NCBI GenBank assembly: GCA_965214525.1
Contig: CBDCCB010000003.1
Coordinates: forward strand, 1-30,799
Length of the DNA: 30,799 nucleotides
DNA from: Qipengyuania_B sp965214525
Lineage (GTDB): Bacteria > Pseudomonadota > Alphaproteobacteria > Sphingomonadales > Sphingomonadaceae
Direction: 5' to 3'
The translations under genes were made by a program, and so were the position numbers. The notes under the pieces were generated by a model that worked only from the letters and a program-made list of their open reading frames with translations, ran no database searches and had not been told where the DNA came from. Positions 15,143 to 22,489 of the stretch are shown here, piece by piece. Position 1 is the stretch's first letter. Each line of letters opens with the position of its first letter.

Positions 15143-16177
15143 CTAACGCCGCCGACGATAGGCTTCGTATCTGTCATTGCCAAGTTGCGCGGTTTCAACC
15201 AGCGTCCAGCGATCGTGGGCCATGCTCAAGTCGGCAAGTCCCAGATCTCCGATAGCGGCCAACCCTTCGCCAAGCATGATCGGCGCACGGTAGAGGTCCA
15301 ACCGGTCGACGAGATCATCCTTTAGAAAAGCCGCTGCGGTGCTGGCGCCTCCCTCGACGTAGAGATATTGCAGGTCGGACAGATCGAACACATCGCTGGG
15401 CGAGGCGATCGTACGCGTTCCGTGCAAGGGTTGTCGGGACAGGACCATGCGTTCGGGGCTGCGATGTTCCAGCCCGGCAATTCGCACATCCAGTCGCGGC
15501 CGATCGTGCCGCCAGGTCGTGCCGCCTACCAGGATGGCGTCCTGCCGGGCGCGGCGGGCATGAACATGAGTTCGCGCCGCCTCGCCGGTGATCCAGCGGC
15601 TGGAACCATCGGCAAGCGCAATCCTTCCGTCGAGCGACGTGGCCAGTTTCAGGGTGATGAACGGACGACCTGCCGAACGCTGCGTCAAATATCCGGCTAG
15701 ACTTTCCTCGCTCAACGGGTGGTCCAGTACGCTGACGGCGATACCGGCATCCTTCAGGCTGGCGATACCTGTGCCGCAGGTACGCGGGTCGGGATCGAGA
15801 ACGCCGACGACGATCCTATCGGGGCGGGCTTGCGCCAACAGGGTGGCGCAGGCAGGCCCGCGAGCGGAGCGATGAGCGCACGGTTCCAAAGTCGTATAAA
15901 CCGTCGCTCCGCTCAGATCGCCCGCCTGACGCACCGCCATCGCTTCGGCATGAGGGCGCCCCCCCGCTTGCGTCCAGCCACGTCCGATAACCTTGCCGCC
16001 GCGAACGATAATGCAGCCGACCGAAGGGTTGGGCCTACTAATTGGCCGGCCACGCATTGCCAGATGCGCCGCGCTGGTCAGCCAAGCGGCATCAAGGGGC
16101 AGGGGTTGCCGCTCCGGCTTCCTGCGCGGTCGCTGCGTCTGCAGCTTCCTGCGCCACGATCTCGGCCTCCATCGCAT
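15143..16177 (-). CDS. ribD: Bifunctional riboflavin biosynthesis deaminase/reductase RibD
   Basis: The N-terminal deaminase domain has SRPNPSVGCIIV, GGRPHAEAMAV with the zinc His and catalytic Glu, and LEPCAHRSARGPAC with two zinc Cys residues. The C-terminal reductase domain begins near PFITLKLATSLDGRIAL and includes DAILVGGTTWRHDRPRL and YLYVEGGASTAAAFL. The enzyme deaminates the pyrimidine made by GTP cyclohydrolase II and then reduces its ribosyl side chain. The start is unclear: homology begins at DAAWLTSAAHLAMRGR, but between the ATG at 16177 (inside the upstream gene, 86-base overlap) and the ATG at 16057 (which cuts into the first helix) there is no ATG, GTG or TTG. I list 16177 (344 residues). 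A non-standard CTG near 16102 is another option. Confidence 0.9.
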   Translation of the reverse strand: MRWRPRSWRRKLQTQRPRRKPERQPLPLDAAWLTSAAHLAMRGRPISRPNPSVGCIIVRGGKVIGRGWTQAGGRPHAEAMAVRQAGDLSGATVYTTLEPCAHRSARGPACATLLAQARPDRIVVGVLDPDPRTCGTGIASLKDAGIAVSVLDHPLSEESLAGYLTQRSAGRPFITLKLATSLDGRIALADGSSRWITGEAARTHVHARRARQDAILVGGTTWRHDRPRLDVRIAGLEHRSPERMVLSRQPLHGTRTIASPSDVFDLSDLQYLYVEGGASTAAAFLKDDLVDRLDLYRAPIMLGEGLAAIGDLGLADLSMAHDRWTLVETAQLGNDRYEAYRRRR

Positions 16178-16520
16178 CGACATCCAGCCCGGTCGCCTGG
16201 CCAAGCGTCCGGTAAAGTTCCTTGCGGCGTTCCTCGCGTTGGGCGGCGAGGGTGCGCAGTTGGTCCTGGATACGCTGGTTCTCGACATTGGAGCGGACGA
16301 TATCGGCATCGCTCCGGCCAGGTTCAAAGGTCGTGATATAAGTGACGTTTGGTCGCTCCGGCTCCGTGTAGACGCGTTCCTGGGTAAAGGCCCATAGCAG
16401 CACGAACGTCAGCATCCCCGATGCAGCGAGGATCGGCAGCCGATAGGGATTGGGGCGCGCAAATTCCGACCAGAAATCCTGGACGCCGCCAACGGGATTG
16501 AAACGAGATAACAGCCGCAT
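16092..16520 (-). CDS. Small single-pass membrane protein with coiled coil, unknown function
   Basis: 142 residues from ATG 16520. Not a family I recognise by name. An N-terminal cytoplasmic stretch (MRLLSRFNPVGGVQDFWSEF) precedes one transmembrane helix at about residues 28-46 (LPILAASGMLTFVLLWAF). Then comes a short TYITTFEPGRSDADI segment and a charged helix, RSNVENQRIQDQLRTLAAQR, predicted coiled coil to about residue 105. The end is an Ala/Glu-rich low-complexity tail closing in GAATPAP. The topology suggests a periplasmic coiled coil anchored in the inner membrane. The gene overlaps the start of the ribD frame and sits 38 bases after the metallopeptidase, so it is probably part of the same transcript. 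Similar small proteins occur near ribD/YgjP genes in related genomes to my recollection; function unknown. Confidence 0.7.
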   Translation of the reverse strand: MRLLSRFNPVGGVQDFWSEFARPNPYRLPILAASGMLTFVLLWAFTQERVYTEPERPNVTYITTFEPGRSDADIVRSNVENQRIQDQLRTLAAQREERRKELYRTLGQATGLDVDAMEAEIVAQEAADAATAQEAGAATPAP

Positions 16521-16558
16521 GGTCTCAAGATAGTGCGCGCATGGGTATGCGCCAAGGG

Positions 16559-17281
16559 TCAACCGAACGTCGCATAAAGGCCTCGCCCTTCCAGGCGCAG
16601 CCAGCGATTGGCGGCATCGAGATCGTCATCGTATATGTCTTTCAGCAGGCGATGGAATGCCGGCGAATGGTCGAAGTGCACCTTGTGGGCGACCTCATGC
16701 GCCACGACCGCACGGCGTACGCTATCGGGCGCCTGGACAAGGCGCCAGTTGACCCTGATCGTGCCGTTCGCGGAACAGCTTCCCCAGCGGCGCTTTGCGC
16801 GCGACAGGCGCACTTCGCCGCACTCTGTCCCCGCCTTGTCGCAGTATGCTCCGGCATCTTCTTGAGTCAGGCGAAGCATCTCGCGCTCCAGCCACTGCTG
16901 CACTCTGCGCTCCAGCCCCTCCAGGGGGCCGCCGACAGCAAGACGCTCGCCGGAGATTGCCGGTTTGCGCGGCGCGGTTTCATTCCATTCCAACTTCAGC
17001 CAACGACCGCGATAGCGGACGTGCCCATCGGGAAGCAGCACCGGCTTGACGGGGAAGTCACGCAGTTGCCGCTGCAGCCAGTTTCGCCGCGATCGAGCGA
17101 AAGCGATCGCATCGGCAGCCCGTCCCCAGCGTGGTACGGTGACATTGATCCTGTCGCCCGCAGGAGACAGGCGCAAAACCATCTGTTTGGCGGTTGGATG
17201 GCGTTTCACCACGATAGGCAATTCGCGTCCGTCAAGCGCCAGCCGCGCCTCCTCGCCCGAACGTAGCAGCCATTCCATCAT
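16559..17281 (-). CDS. YgjP-type (DUF45/M48-like) zinc metallopeptidase
   Basis: 240 residues. The N-terminal half is a basic beta-rich region with VVKRHPTAKQMVLRLSPAGD and a helix ARSRRNWLQRQL, as in YgjP/DUF45 proteins. The C-terminal half has the conserved RRWGSCSANGTIRVNWRL and the zinc motif VVAHEVAHKVHFDHSPAFH: His195, Glu196, His199 and the third ligand His205. All catalytic residues are present. The family is widespread; substrates are unknown, and members have been linked to nucleic-acid restriction loci and to general housekeeping. The ATG at 17281 overlaps the TGA of the ycgN-like gene (ATGA), showing translational coupling. A second ATG follows immediately at 17278. Confidence 0.88.
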   Translation of the reverse strand: MMEWLLRSGEEARLALDGRELPIVVKRHPTAKQMVLRLSPAGDRINVTVPRWGRAADAIAFARSRRNWLQRQLRDFPVKPVLLPDGHVRYRGRWLKLEWNETAPRKPAISGERLAVGGPLEGLERRVQQWLEREMLRLTQEDAGAYCDKAGTECGEVRLSRAKRRWGSCSANGTIRVNWRLVQAPDSVRRAVVAHEVAHKVHFDHSPAFHRLLKDIYDDDLDAANRWLRLEGRGLYATFG

Positions 17282-17736
17282 GGTTCGGCAGCGCCTTCTT
17301 CATATTGCTCATCCCAATCAACGACATGATGTTCCAACGGGCCGGCAACGTCTTCGCTCACGACCCGGTGCGCGACGCTGATGCCGGCGACGACGGGGCT
17401 ATCAGCGTCGCCAGAAAGCAACGGATGCCACGGGAACAACGGCTTATCTTCGGATCGCAGCCGATACGCGCAGGTCTTCGGCAACCAGGCGAGATCCTCG
17501 ACGATCCTCAGCGTCAATCGCAGACAATCAGGCACCTTAGCCTTGCGACCGGAATAGTCGCGGCATCGCGCCGTCGCCGTATCAAGCAGGCGGCAAGCAA
17601 CGTTGGTATCCTCTATCTCGCCCGTCTCGGCATCTTCGATCTTGTGCAAGCAACATCGGCCGCATCCGTCGCACAAGGCTTCCCACTCTGCGCTGTTGAG
17701 CCCGGACAACGGACGTTCCCAGAAAAATGGCCTCAT
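17278..17736 (-). CDS. YcgN family cysteine cluster protein (UPF0260)
   Basis: 152 residues from ATG 17736. The family signature is LCDGCGRCCLHKIED followed by NVACRLLDTATARCRDY, with further Cys in VPDCLRLT and PKTCAYRL and a conserved WHPLLSGD. The Cys arrangement resembles the Fe-S/zinc-binding YkgJ/YcgN domain. Function unknown; a metal-cluster role is likely. The chosen start overlaps the stop of the SCO gene as ATGA; another in-frame ATG three codons earlier (17745) would give a longer overlap. Its place between a copper chaperone and a metallopeptidase is only suggestive of metal handling. Confidence 0.9.
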   Translation of the reverse strand: MRPFFWERPLSGLNSAEWEALCDGCGRCCLHKIEDAETGEIEDTNVACRLLDTATARCRDYSGRKAKVPDCLRLTLRIVEDLAWLPKTCAYRLRSEDKPLFPWHPLLSGDADSPVVAGISVAHRVVSEDVAGPLEHHVVDWDEQYEEGAAEP

Positions 17737-18353
17737 CGCACCCATTTCGCCAATTCCAAAGCGATCGCTTCGGCTCCCTCGTCCGTCGGCAGAGTAGCCA
17801 AAGGTTCGCCTTGCGGACCGAACAGGTACGTAATGTTCGAATGGTTCATCAGGTAACCGCCATTGCCCGCATCCTCGCCGCGGCTGTAATACACCTTGAA
17901 CCGGTCCGCGGCGGCGGCGATCTGTTCCTGCGATCCGGTAAGGCCGAGCAGGTCGTCGGAAAACGCGTTGGTGAACTGAGCGATCACTTCAGGGGTATCA
18001 CGCTCAGGATCGATCGTGATAAAGATCGGTTGAATCCGCTGTCCCAAGCTTGGGTTGTCCTGTGCGAACATCGCCAGGCCTTTCGTCATCCGCTGAACAT
18101 CCGTCGGACAGATATCAGGACAATAGGCATAGCCGAAATAGACGATGCGGTACTGCCCGTCGAACTGCGACCAGCGCACGGGCCGTCCATCGGTCGCCGT
18201 CAGGGTGAATTCTCCGCCTATCGAGGCACCCTGTAAAGGGGGCTGCGCACGCACATCGTCCGCCGGATCGCTGCATGCGCTGGCAAGTGCGCCCAGCAGA
18301 ACCAAGGCATATCGCGAATGGCGGAGAAGGTTGGGCATGGCGGTGCGGTTCAT
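17733..18353 (-). CDS. SCO1/SenC family copper chaperone lipoprotein
   Basis: 206 residues. The N-terminus MNRTAMPNLLRHSRY is followed by a hydrophobic stretch ending in the lipobox ALASAC, with Cys27 the lipidation site. The thioredoxin-like domain has FGYAYCPDICPTDVQ with the copper-binding Cys78 and Cys82, ITIDPERDTPEVI, and the third ligand His171 in LMNHSNITYLFGP. All three copper ligands are kept. SCO proteins deliver copper to the CuA centre of cytochrome c oxidase, or act as thiol-disulfide reductases, at the outer face of the inner membrane. It is the first gene of the minus-strand run down to ribE and is divergent from the ankyrin gene with a 59-base gap. Confidence 0.93.
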   Translation of the reverse strand: MNRTAMPNLLRHSRYALVLLGALASACSDPADDVRAQPPLQGASIGGEFTLTATDGRPVRWSQFDGQYRIVYFGYAYCPDICPTDVQRMTKGLAMFAQDNPSLGQRIQPIFITIDPERDTPEVIAQFTNAFSDDLLGLTGSQEQIAAAADRFKVYYSRGEDAGNGGYLMNHSNITYLFGPQGEPLATLPTDEGAEAIALELAKWVR

Positions 18354-18412
18354 GGTCTGCTAATTGCAAGCACGCAAGCGGTCAAGGCAAGGTCATCGGC
18401 AGGGATTTGACA

Positions 18413-19039
18413 GTGAAACGAAACGTTTGGTTCAATGAATTGCGCCTTCTGGCGATCATGGTTGGTTCGGCGGTCCTGTTGGGCAGCCCGGCCGCTGCGC
18501 AACGTATGTCCGAAGGGCATCAGTTTTTAGAAGCCGTGCGCGATCGCGACGGCACGGTCGCGACCGAATTGCTTGACGAACCCGGCTCGACGGTCGTCAA
18601 TTCGCGCGACATCACCAATGGCGAGACTGCCTTGCACATCGCAACGCAGCGGCGCGATCTGGTTTGGATCAGGTTCCTGGCGCAACGTGGGGCCAATCCC
18701 AATTTTGCCGACAAGGCAGGGGTGACCCCGTTACAGACTGCCATTGGTCTGGGCTATGTGGAAGGTGCAGAGGCTTTGTTGAACGCAGGCGCCGATGTCG
18801 AACAGGCGAGCAATACCGGCGAAACGCCGTTGATCGCGGCCGTGCTTCGTCGCGATGCGGGACTTGTTCGACTGTTGCTGGCCAAAGGTGCCAGCCCCGA
18901 TCGGGCGGATAATTCGGGCCGCACCCCGCGCGACTATGCCGCTTTGATGACGGGACGCACCGCTATCGCAGAAGCGATTGACGAGGCTGATCGTGATCGC
19001 CGGGAGCGCGATCAGGTCACCTACGGACCGAGCTTTTGA
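18413..19039 (+). CDS. Ankyrin repeat protein, exported
   Basis: 208 residues from GTG 18413, with CAGGGA upstream; an in-frame TTG at 18407 is possible, and the open frame further upstream overlaps the SCO gene and is rejected. The N-terminus is a signal peptide: NELRLLAIMVGSAVLLGSPA followed by AAAQ. After a helical segment (HQFLEAVRDRDGTVATELLD) there are about four ankyrin repeats: GETALHIATQRRDLVWIRFL, GVTPLQTAIGLGYVEGAEAL, GETPLIAAVLRRDAGLVRLL, and GRTPRDYAALMTGRTAIAEA. Ankyrin domains bind proteins; in this case in the periplasm. The stop is immediately followed by the COQ9 start, so the two are cotranscribed. Confidence 0.88.
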   Translation: MKRNVWFNELRLLAIMVGSAVLLGSPAAAQRMSEGHQFLEAVRDRDGTVATELLDEPGSTVVNSRDITNGETALHIATQRRDLVWIRFLAQRGANPNFADKAGVTPLQTAIGLGYVEGAEALLNAGADVEQASNTGETPLIAAVLRRDAGLVRLLLAKGASPDRADNSGRTPRDYAALMTGRTAIAEAIDEADRDRRERDQVTYGPSF

Positions 19040-19735
19040 ATGGTGGTTGAAGGAATGGAAGTGCCGGTTACGACTGCGCCGGCTGTCGAAGACCCGACGC
19101 TGGACGAACTGCGGCTGATCCTTGCCCCGAGCGTGGCGGACGGCGCGATCTTCGATGGCTGGGGGATGGAAGCCGTGTCGATGGCGGCCGACATGGAAGG
19201 GATCGATCCCGACATAGCCCGGCTCGCCTTCAAGGGCGGGGCGATGGACATGATCGGTGCGTGGATCGAGACCGTGGACGCTGGCATGGCCGCGGCGTTT
19301 CCGCCCGAAACGATCCATTCGATGAAGGTGCGCGCGCGTATCCGGGCGCTGGTCGCTTTTCGACTTAACGCTCTTGCAGGGCGGGATGAAGCCTTGCGCC
19401 GCGCGATGGCGATCATGGCGATGCCGCAAAATGCCGTACGATCGCTTGGCATCGGATGGCGCAGCGCCGATATCATGTGGCGTTTGGCGGGCGACACCTC
19501 GACCGATTACAATCATTACACCAAGCGCGTAACCCTGCTGGGGGTCTACGGCTCCACCCTAGCCGTGTTCGTTGACGACGAAAGCGAAGGGAAGCGCGAC
19601 ACCGCCGGGTTTCTCGATCGCCGGATCGATGATGTCATGCGGTTCGAAAAGATCAAGGCAAGGGTCGTCGGTAGCGACCGCGACCGATTTAGCGTGACGC
19701 GTTTCCTGGGACGGCTGCGGTATCCTGAGCGTTGA
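19040..19735 (+). CDS. COQ9 family ubiquinone biosynthesis protein
   Basis: 231 residues. The COQ9 core is clear: GWGMEAVSMAADMEGIDP, a helical middle, then IGWRSADIMWRLAGDTSTD followed by YNHYTKRVTLLGVYGSTLAV, and a C-terminal RIDDVMRFEKIKARV. COQ9 proteins have a TetR-like fold with a lipid-binding site and help the COQ7-type hydroxylase in ubiquinone synthesis. The ATG at 19040 directly follows the ankyrin stop; a second in-frame ATG at 19055 has AAGGA touching it. There is no other ubiquinone gene in the window. Confidence 0.9.
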   Translation: MVVEGMEVPVTTAPAVEDPTLDELRLILAPSVADGAIFDGWGMEAVSMAADMEGIDPDIARLAFKGGAMDMIGAWIETVDAGMAAAFPPETIHSMKVRARIRALVAFRLNALAGRDEALRRAMAIMAMPQNAVRSLGIGWRSADIMWRLAGDTSTDYNHYTKRVTLLGVYGSTLAVFVDDESEGKRDTAGFLDRRIDDVMRFEKIKARVVGSDRDRFSVTRFLGRLRYPER

Positions 19736-19767
19736 CCAGGCTGTACCAAGACTCTTTCCCTAACCCC

Positions 19768-19786
19768 TAATGATAATCAGTTGCAA
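19768..19786 (+). promoter_or_regulatory. Probable Fur box upstream of feoAB
   Basis: The sequence TAATGATAATCAGTTGCAA ends 29 bases before the feoA ATG. It closely resembles the Fur operator core (GATAATGATAATCATTATC) and, read in reverse, the TGCAA-N-TGA-TTATCATT form common in alphaproteobacteria. Repression of feoAB by iron-loaded Fur is the expected logic. Confidence 0.65.
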
Positions 19787-19815
19787 TATGCGGCGGGTTC
19801 TGGCAGCGGAGTCGC

Positions 19816-20088
19816 ATGAGCATCGCCGTCCTTGCCTTTACCGGAACCACTCTTGATCGGCTGTCGCACGGTAAGCTTGCGCGCGTAACGCAGGTACAAT
19901 GGGATCGATTGCCCGAATGCGATGCCAAGCGGCTGCAGGCTTTGGGGATCGATGAAGGGGCGGAAGTCAGCATTGCGCATCGCGGGGTCTTCGGCGCACG
20001 CGAACCCATTGCGCTGCGGCTCGGCCGTATGACCGTGGCGCTGCGCCTTGCCCATGCCGAAGCCATCGCGGTGGTGGAAGAGGCGTGA
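19816..20088 (+). CDS. feoA: FeoA ferrous iron transport protein A
   Basis: 90 residues, the usual size of this SH3-like protein. LDRLSHGKLARVTQVQWDRL is followed by KRLQALGIDEGAEVSIAHRG and then FGAREPIALRLGRMTVALRL, which is the FeoA domain with its LxxLGI..G.x.x pattern. FeoA is a small cytosolic partner of FeoB needed for full Fe2+ uptake. The TGA overlaps the feoB GTG by three bases (GTGA), so the two are coupled. The Fur-like site upstream suggests iron repression. Confidence 0.93.
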   Translation: MSIAVLAFTGTTLDRLSHGKLARVTQVQWDRLPECDAKRLQALGIDEGAEVSIAHRGVFGAREPIALRLGRMTVALRLAHAEAIAVVEEA

Positions 20089-21935
20089 CGCGCCAGCGCC
20101 GCGCGGCGCTGATCGGCAATCCCAACGCTGGAAAGAGCGCGCTTTTCAACAAATTGACCGGCGCGCGTCAGAAGATCGCCAACTATCCCGGGGTAACCGT
20201 GGAGCGCAAGGCTGGGCGGATGATCCTGCCATCGGGCGAGCCCATAGAGTTGATCGACTTACCCGGTGCTTACAGTTTCGATGCGGCGAGCCCTGACGAG
20301 GAGGTGACGCGCAAGGTCGTTAGCGGGGGTTTCCTTGGCGAGACGCGTCCCGATGTTTTGGTCCTGGTTCTTGATGCCGCCAATCTGGAACAGCATCTGG
20401 TCTTCGCCCAGGAAGTCATCGCGCTTGGCCAGCCGACGATCGTCGCGCTGAACATGGTCGATCTGGCCGAACGGGATGGTCTTGTTCTAGACCCGGCCGC
20501 CCTGCAAGCGGCGCTGGGCATCCCGGTCATTCCGACCGTCGCGGTACGTAGCCGCGGGCTCGATGCATTGGGGGAAGCTCTCGATCGTGCCGGAAAGGCC
20601 GACAGGCCTGCGCAAAAGCTTTCGCGCGATAACCTCTCCATGGCGGAACGCAGGCTGGCGGCCAGACATATGGCGAAGGGGGCCGTCTTGTCGCGCAGCA
20701 CCCGCCATACGATCGAATCCCGGCTCGACGATGTTCTGCTCAATCCCTGGGCAGGCCCCGTCATCCTGCTCGCCTTGCTATTTGTCGTGTTCCAGGCCGT
20801 GTTCGCCTGGGCAACGCCGTTCGCCGACGCGCTTGAAGGCGGAGTGGGCTTTGCGTCGGAAACGGTCACGGCGGCGATGCCGGAAGGTTTTGCGCGCGAC
20901 CTGCTGACCGAAGGGCTGCTGGCGGGTGTAGGCTCGGTGATCGTCTTCCTGCCGCAGATCATCATCCTGTTCTTCTTCATCCTCGTGATGGAGGCGACCG
21001 GCTATATGGCCAGAGCCGCTTTCATCATGGACCGGATGATGGCGGGCGTGGGCCTGTCGGGGCGCAGCTTCATCCCGCTCCTGTCCAGCTTCGCCTGCGC
21101 CATCCCCGGGATCATGGCGACCCGCGCCATCGCGGACGAGAAGGACCGGCTTACCACCATCCTGGTCGCACCGCTGATGACCTGTTCCGCGCGCCTGCCG
21201 GTTTATGCCGTGGTGATCGCGGCGGTTATCCCACAGACAACCGTGGGTGCGGGCGTGGGTTTGCAGGGACTGGTCCTGTTTGCCCTCTATGTCGCGGGCA
21301 TCATGGGTGCCATGGTGGTGGCACTCGTCCTGCGGCGCACCGTTACCAAAGGCGCGTCGAGCGGCTTCATCATGGAGATGCCTCGCTATCAACTGCCCCG
21401 CCTGCGCGACCTTGCCATCGGGTTGTGGCAGCGTGCATGGATATTCCTGCGCAGGGCCGGCACCATCATCTTCGCCGCGACGATCATCCTGTGGCTGCTG
21501 CTTAGCTTTCCCAAGGCCGGGCCGGGCGAAAGCCAGGTCGATGCCTCCATCGCCGGGCGGATCGGCAACGGCATTGCCGTGTTGGTCGAACCGATCGGCT
21601 TCAACCGTGACATCGCCTTGTCGCTCGTGCCGGCAATGGCCGCGCGCGAGGTGGCTGTAAGTTCGCTCGGCACGATCTACGCGGTCGAGGCGGACGACGA
21701 AGAGGTGGTTGCCCAAGCGGTCACCGACCGGATCGCCGCGGGCTGGACGCTGCCCACCGCGCTCGCCTTCCTCGCCTGGTTCGTGTTCGCCCCGCAATGC
21801 CTGTCCACCATCGCGGTCGCAAAACGCGAGACGAACGGGTGGAAATGGCCCGCCTTCATGGTTGGCTATCTCTTCGCGCTCGCCTACCTGTTTGCGGGAA
21901 TCACCTATTGGAGCGCGGTCGCTCTCGGGTTGTAG
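20085..21935 (+). CDS. feoB: FeoB ferrous iron transporter
   Basis: 616 residues from GTG 20085. The N-terminal G domain has G1 GNPNAGKS at 11-18, the G2/switch region NYPGVTVERK, G3 DLPGAYSFD near 58, and G4 NMVD at 123-126. Then comes the GDI helical region (RLAARHMAKGAVL) and a membrane domain with around ten hydrophobic helices. The two Gate motifs appear as MARAAFIMDRMMAG with SFIPLLSSFACAIPG, and CSARLPVYAVVIAAVIPQ. Fe2+ is carried across the inner membrane. The protein is shorter than E. coli FeoB and ends soon after the last helix (FAGITYWSAVALGL), without a large cytosolic tail. No feoC gene follows; ssb starts 16 bases later. Confidence 0.96.
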   Translation: MTRQRRAALIGNPNAGKSALFNKLTGARQKIANYPGVTVERKAGRMILPSGEPIELIDLPGAYSFDAASPDEEVTRKVVSGGFLGETRPDVLVLVLDAANLEQHLVFAQEVIALGQPTIVALNMVDLAERDGLVLDPAALQAALGIPVIPTVAVRSRGLDALGEALDRAGKADRPAQKLSRDNLSMAERRLAARHMAKGAVLSRSTRHTIESRLDDVLLNPWAGPVILLALLFVVFQAVFAWATPFADALEGGVGFASETVTAAMPEGFARDLLTEGLLAGVGSVIVFLPQIIILFFFILVMEATGYMARAAFIMDRMMAGVGLSGRSFIPLLSSFACAIPGIMATRAIADEKDRLTTILVAPLMTCSARLPVYAVVIAAVIPQTTVGAGVGLQGLVLFALYVAGIMGAMVVALVLRRTVTKGASSGFIMEMPRYQLPRLRDLAIGLWQRAWIFLRRAGTIIFAATIILWLLLSFPKAGPGESQVDASIAGRIGNGIAVLVEPIGFNRDIALSLVPAMAAREVAVSSLGTIYAVEADDEEVVAQAVTDRIAAGWTLPTALAFLAWFVFAPQCLSTIAVAKRETNGWKWPAFMVGYLFALAYLFAGITYWSAVALGL

Positions 21936-21951
21936 CGGAGGAATACGGACT

Positions 21952-22476
21952 ATGGCGGGCAGCCTCAACAAGGTCATGCTGATTGGCAATCTGGGTGCAG
22001 ATCCGGAGATCCGCAGCTTCCAGAATGGCGGACGGGTCGCGAACCTGCGCATCGCGACGAGCGAGACCTGGAAGGACAAGGACGGGCAACGGCAAGAACG
22101 CACCGATTGGCACACGGTGGCGATCTTCTCCGAAGGGCTGGTGAACGTCGTCGAGAACTACCTTCGCAAAGGCTCCAAGGTGTTCGTCGAGGGCCAGTTG
22201 CAGACCCGCAAGTGGCAGGACCAGAACGGGCAGGATCGCTACTCGACCGAAGTGGTGCTGCGCGGGTTCAACGGAACGCTGACCATGCTGGACGGCCGCG
22301 GCGAAGGCGGCGGCGGTGCAGGCGGCGGACAACGTTCGGGCGGAGACGACTGGCAGGGCGGCGGCAACCGATCCGGCGGCTCTGGTGGGAACTATGGCCA
22401 AAGCGGCAGCGGTTCGGGCGGTAGTTCAGGCGGTAGTTCCAATTACGACGATCTAGACGACGATATCCCGTTTTGA
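21952..22476 (+). CDS. ssb: Single-stranded DNA-binding protein
   Basis: 174 residues from ATG 21952, with GGAGG upstream; the open frame further upstream belongs to a shadow of feoB. The OB fold (MAGSLNKVMLIGNLGADPEI to about residue 110, including WHTVAIFSEGLVNVVENYLR and VFVEGQLQTRKW) is followed by a Gly/Ser/Gln-rich linker with tandem GGS-type units and the acidic tip DDLDDDIPF. The tip recruits repair and replication partners. The protein coats ssDNA as a tetramer. It is 16 bases behind feoB but its function is unrelated; it may share the transcript or use a promoter within feoB. Confidence 0.96.
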   Translation: MAGSLNKVMLIGNLGADPEIRSFQNGGRVANLRIATSETWKDKDGQRQERTDWHTVAIFSEGLVNVVENYLRKGSKVFVEGQLQTRKWQDQNGQDRYSTEVVLRGFNGTLTMLDGRGEGGGGAGGGQRSGGDDWQGGGNRSGGSGGNYGQSGSGSGGSSGGSSNYDDLDDDIPF

Positions 22477-22489
22477 TGGGGGGTAGTCC

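Noticed and set aside
16537..16552. Hairpin GCGCAT-GGGT-ATGCGC between the metallopeptidase and small membrane protein genes
   Set aside because: Only six pairs and no T-run on either strand, so not called a terminator.
20270..20980. 236-residue open frame opposite feoB
   Set aside because: Ser/Arg/Thr-rich shadow translation; feoB on the other strand is unambiguous.
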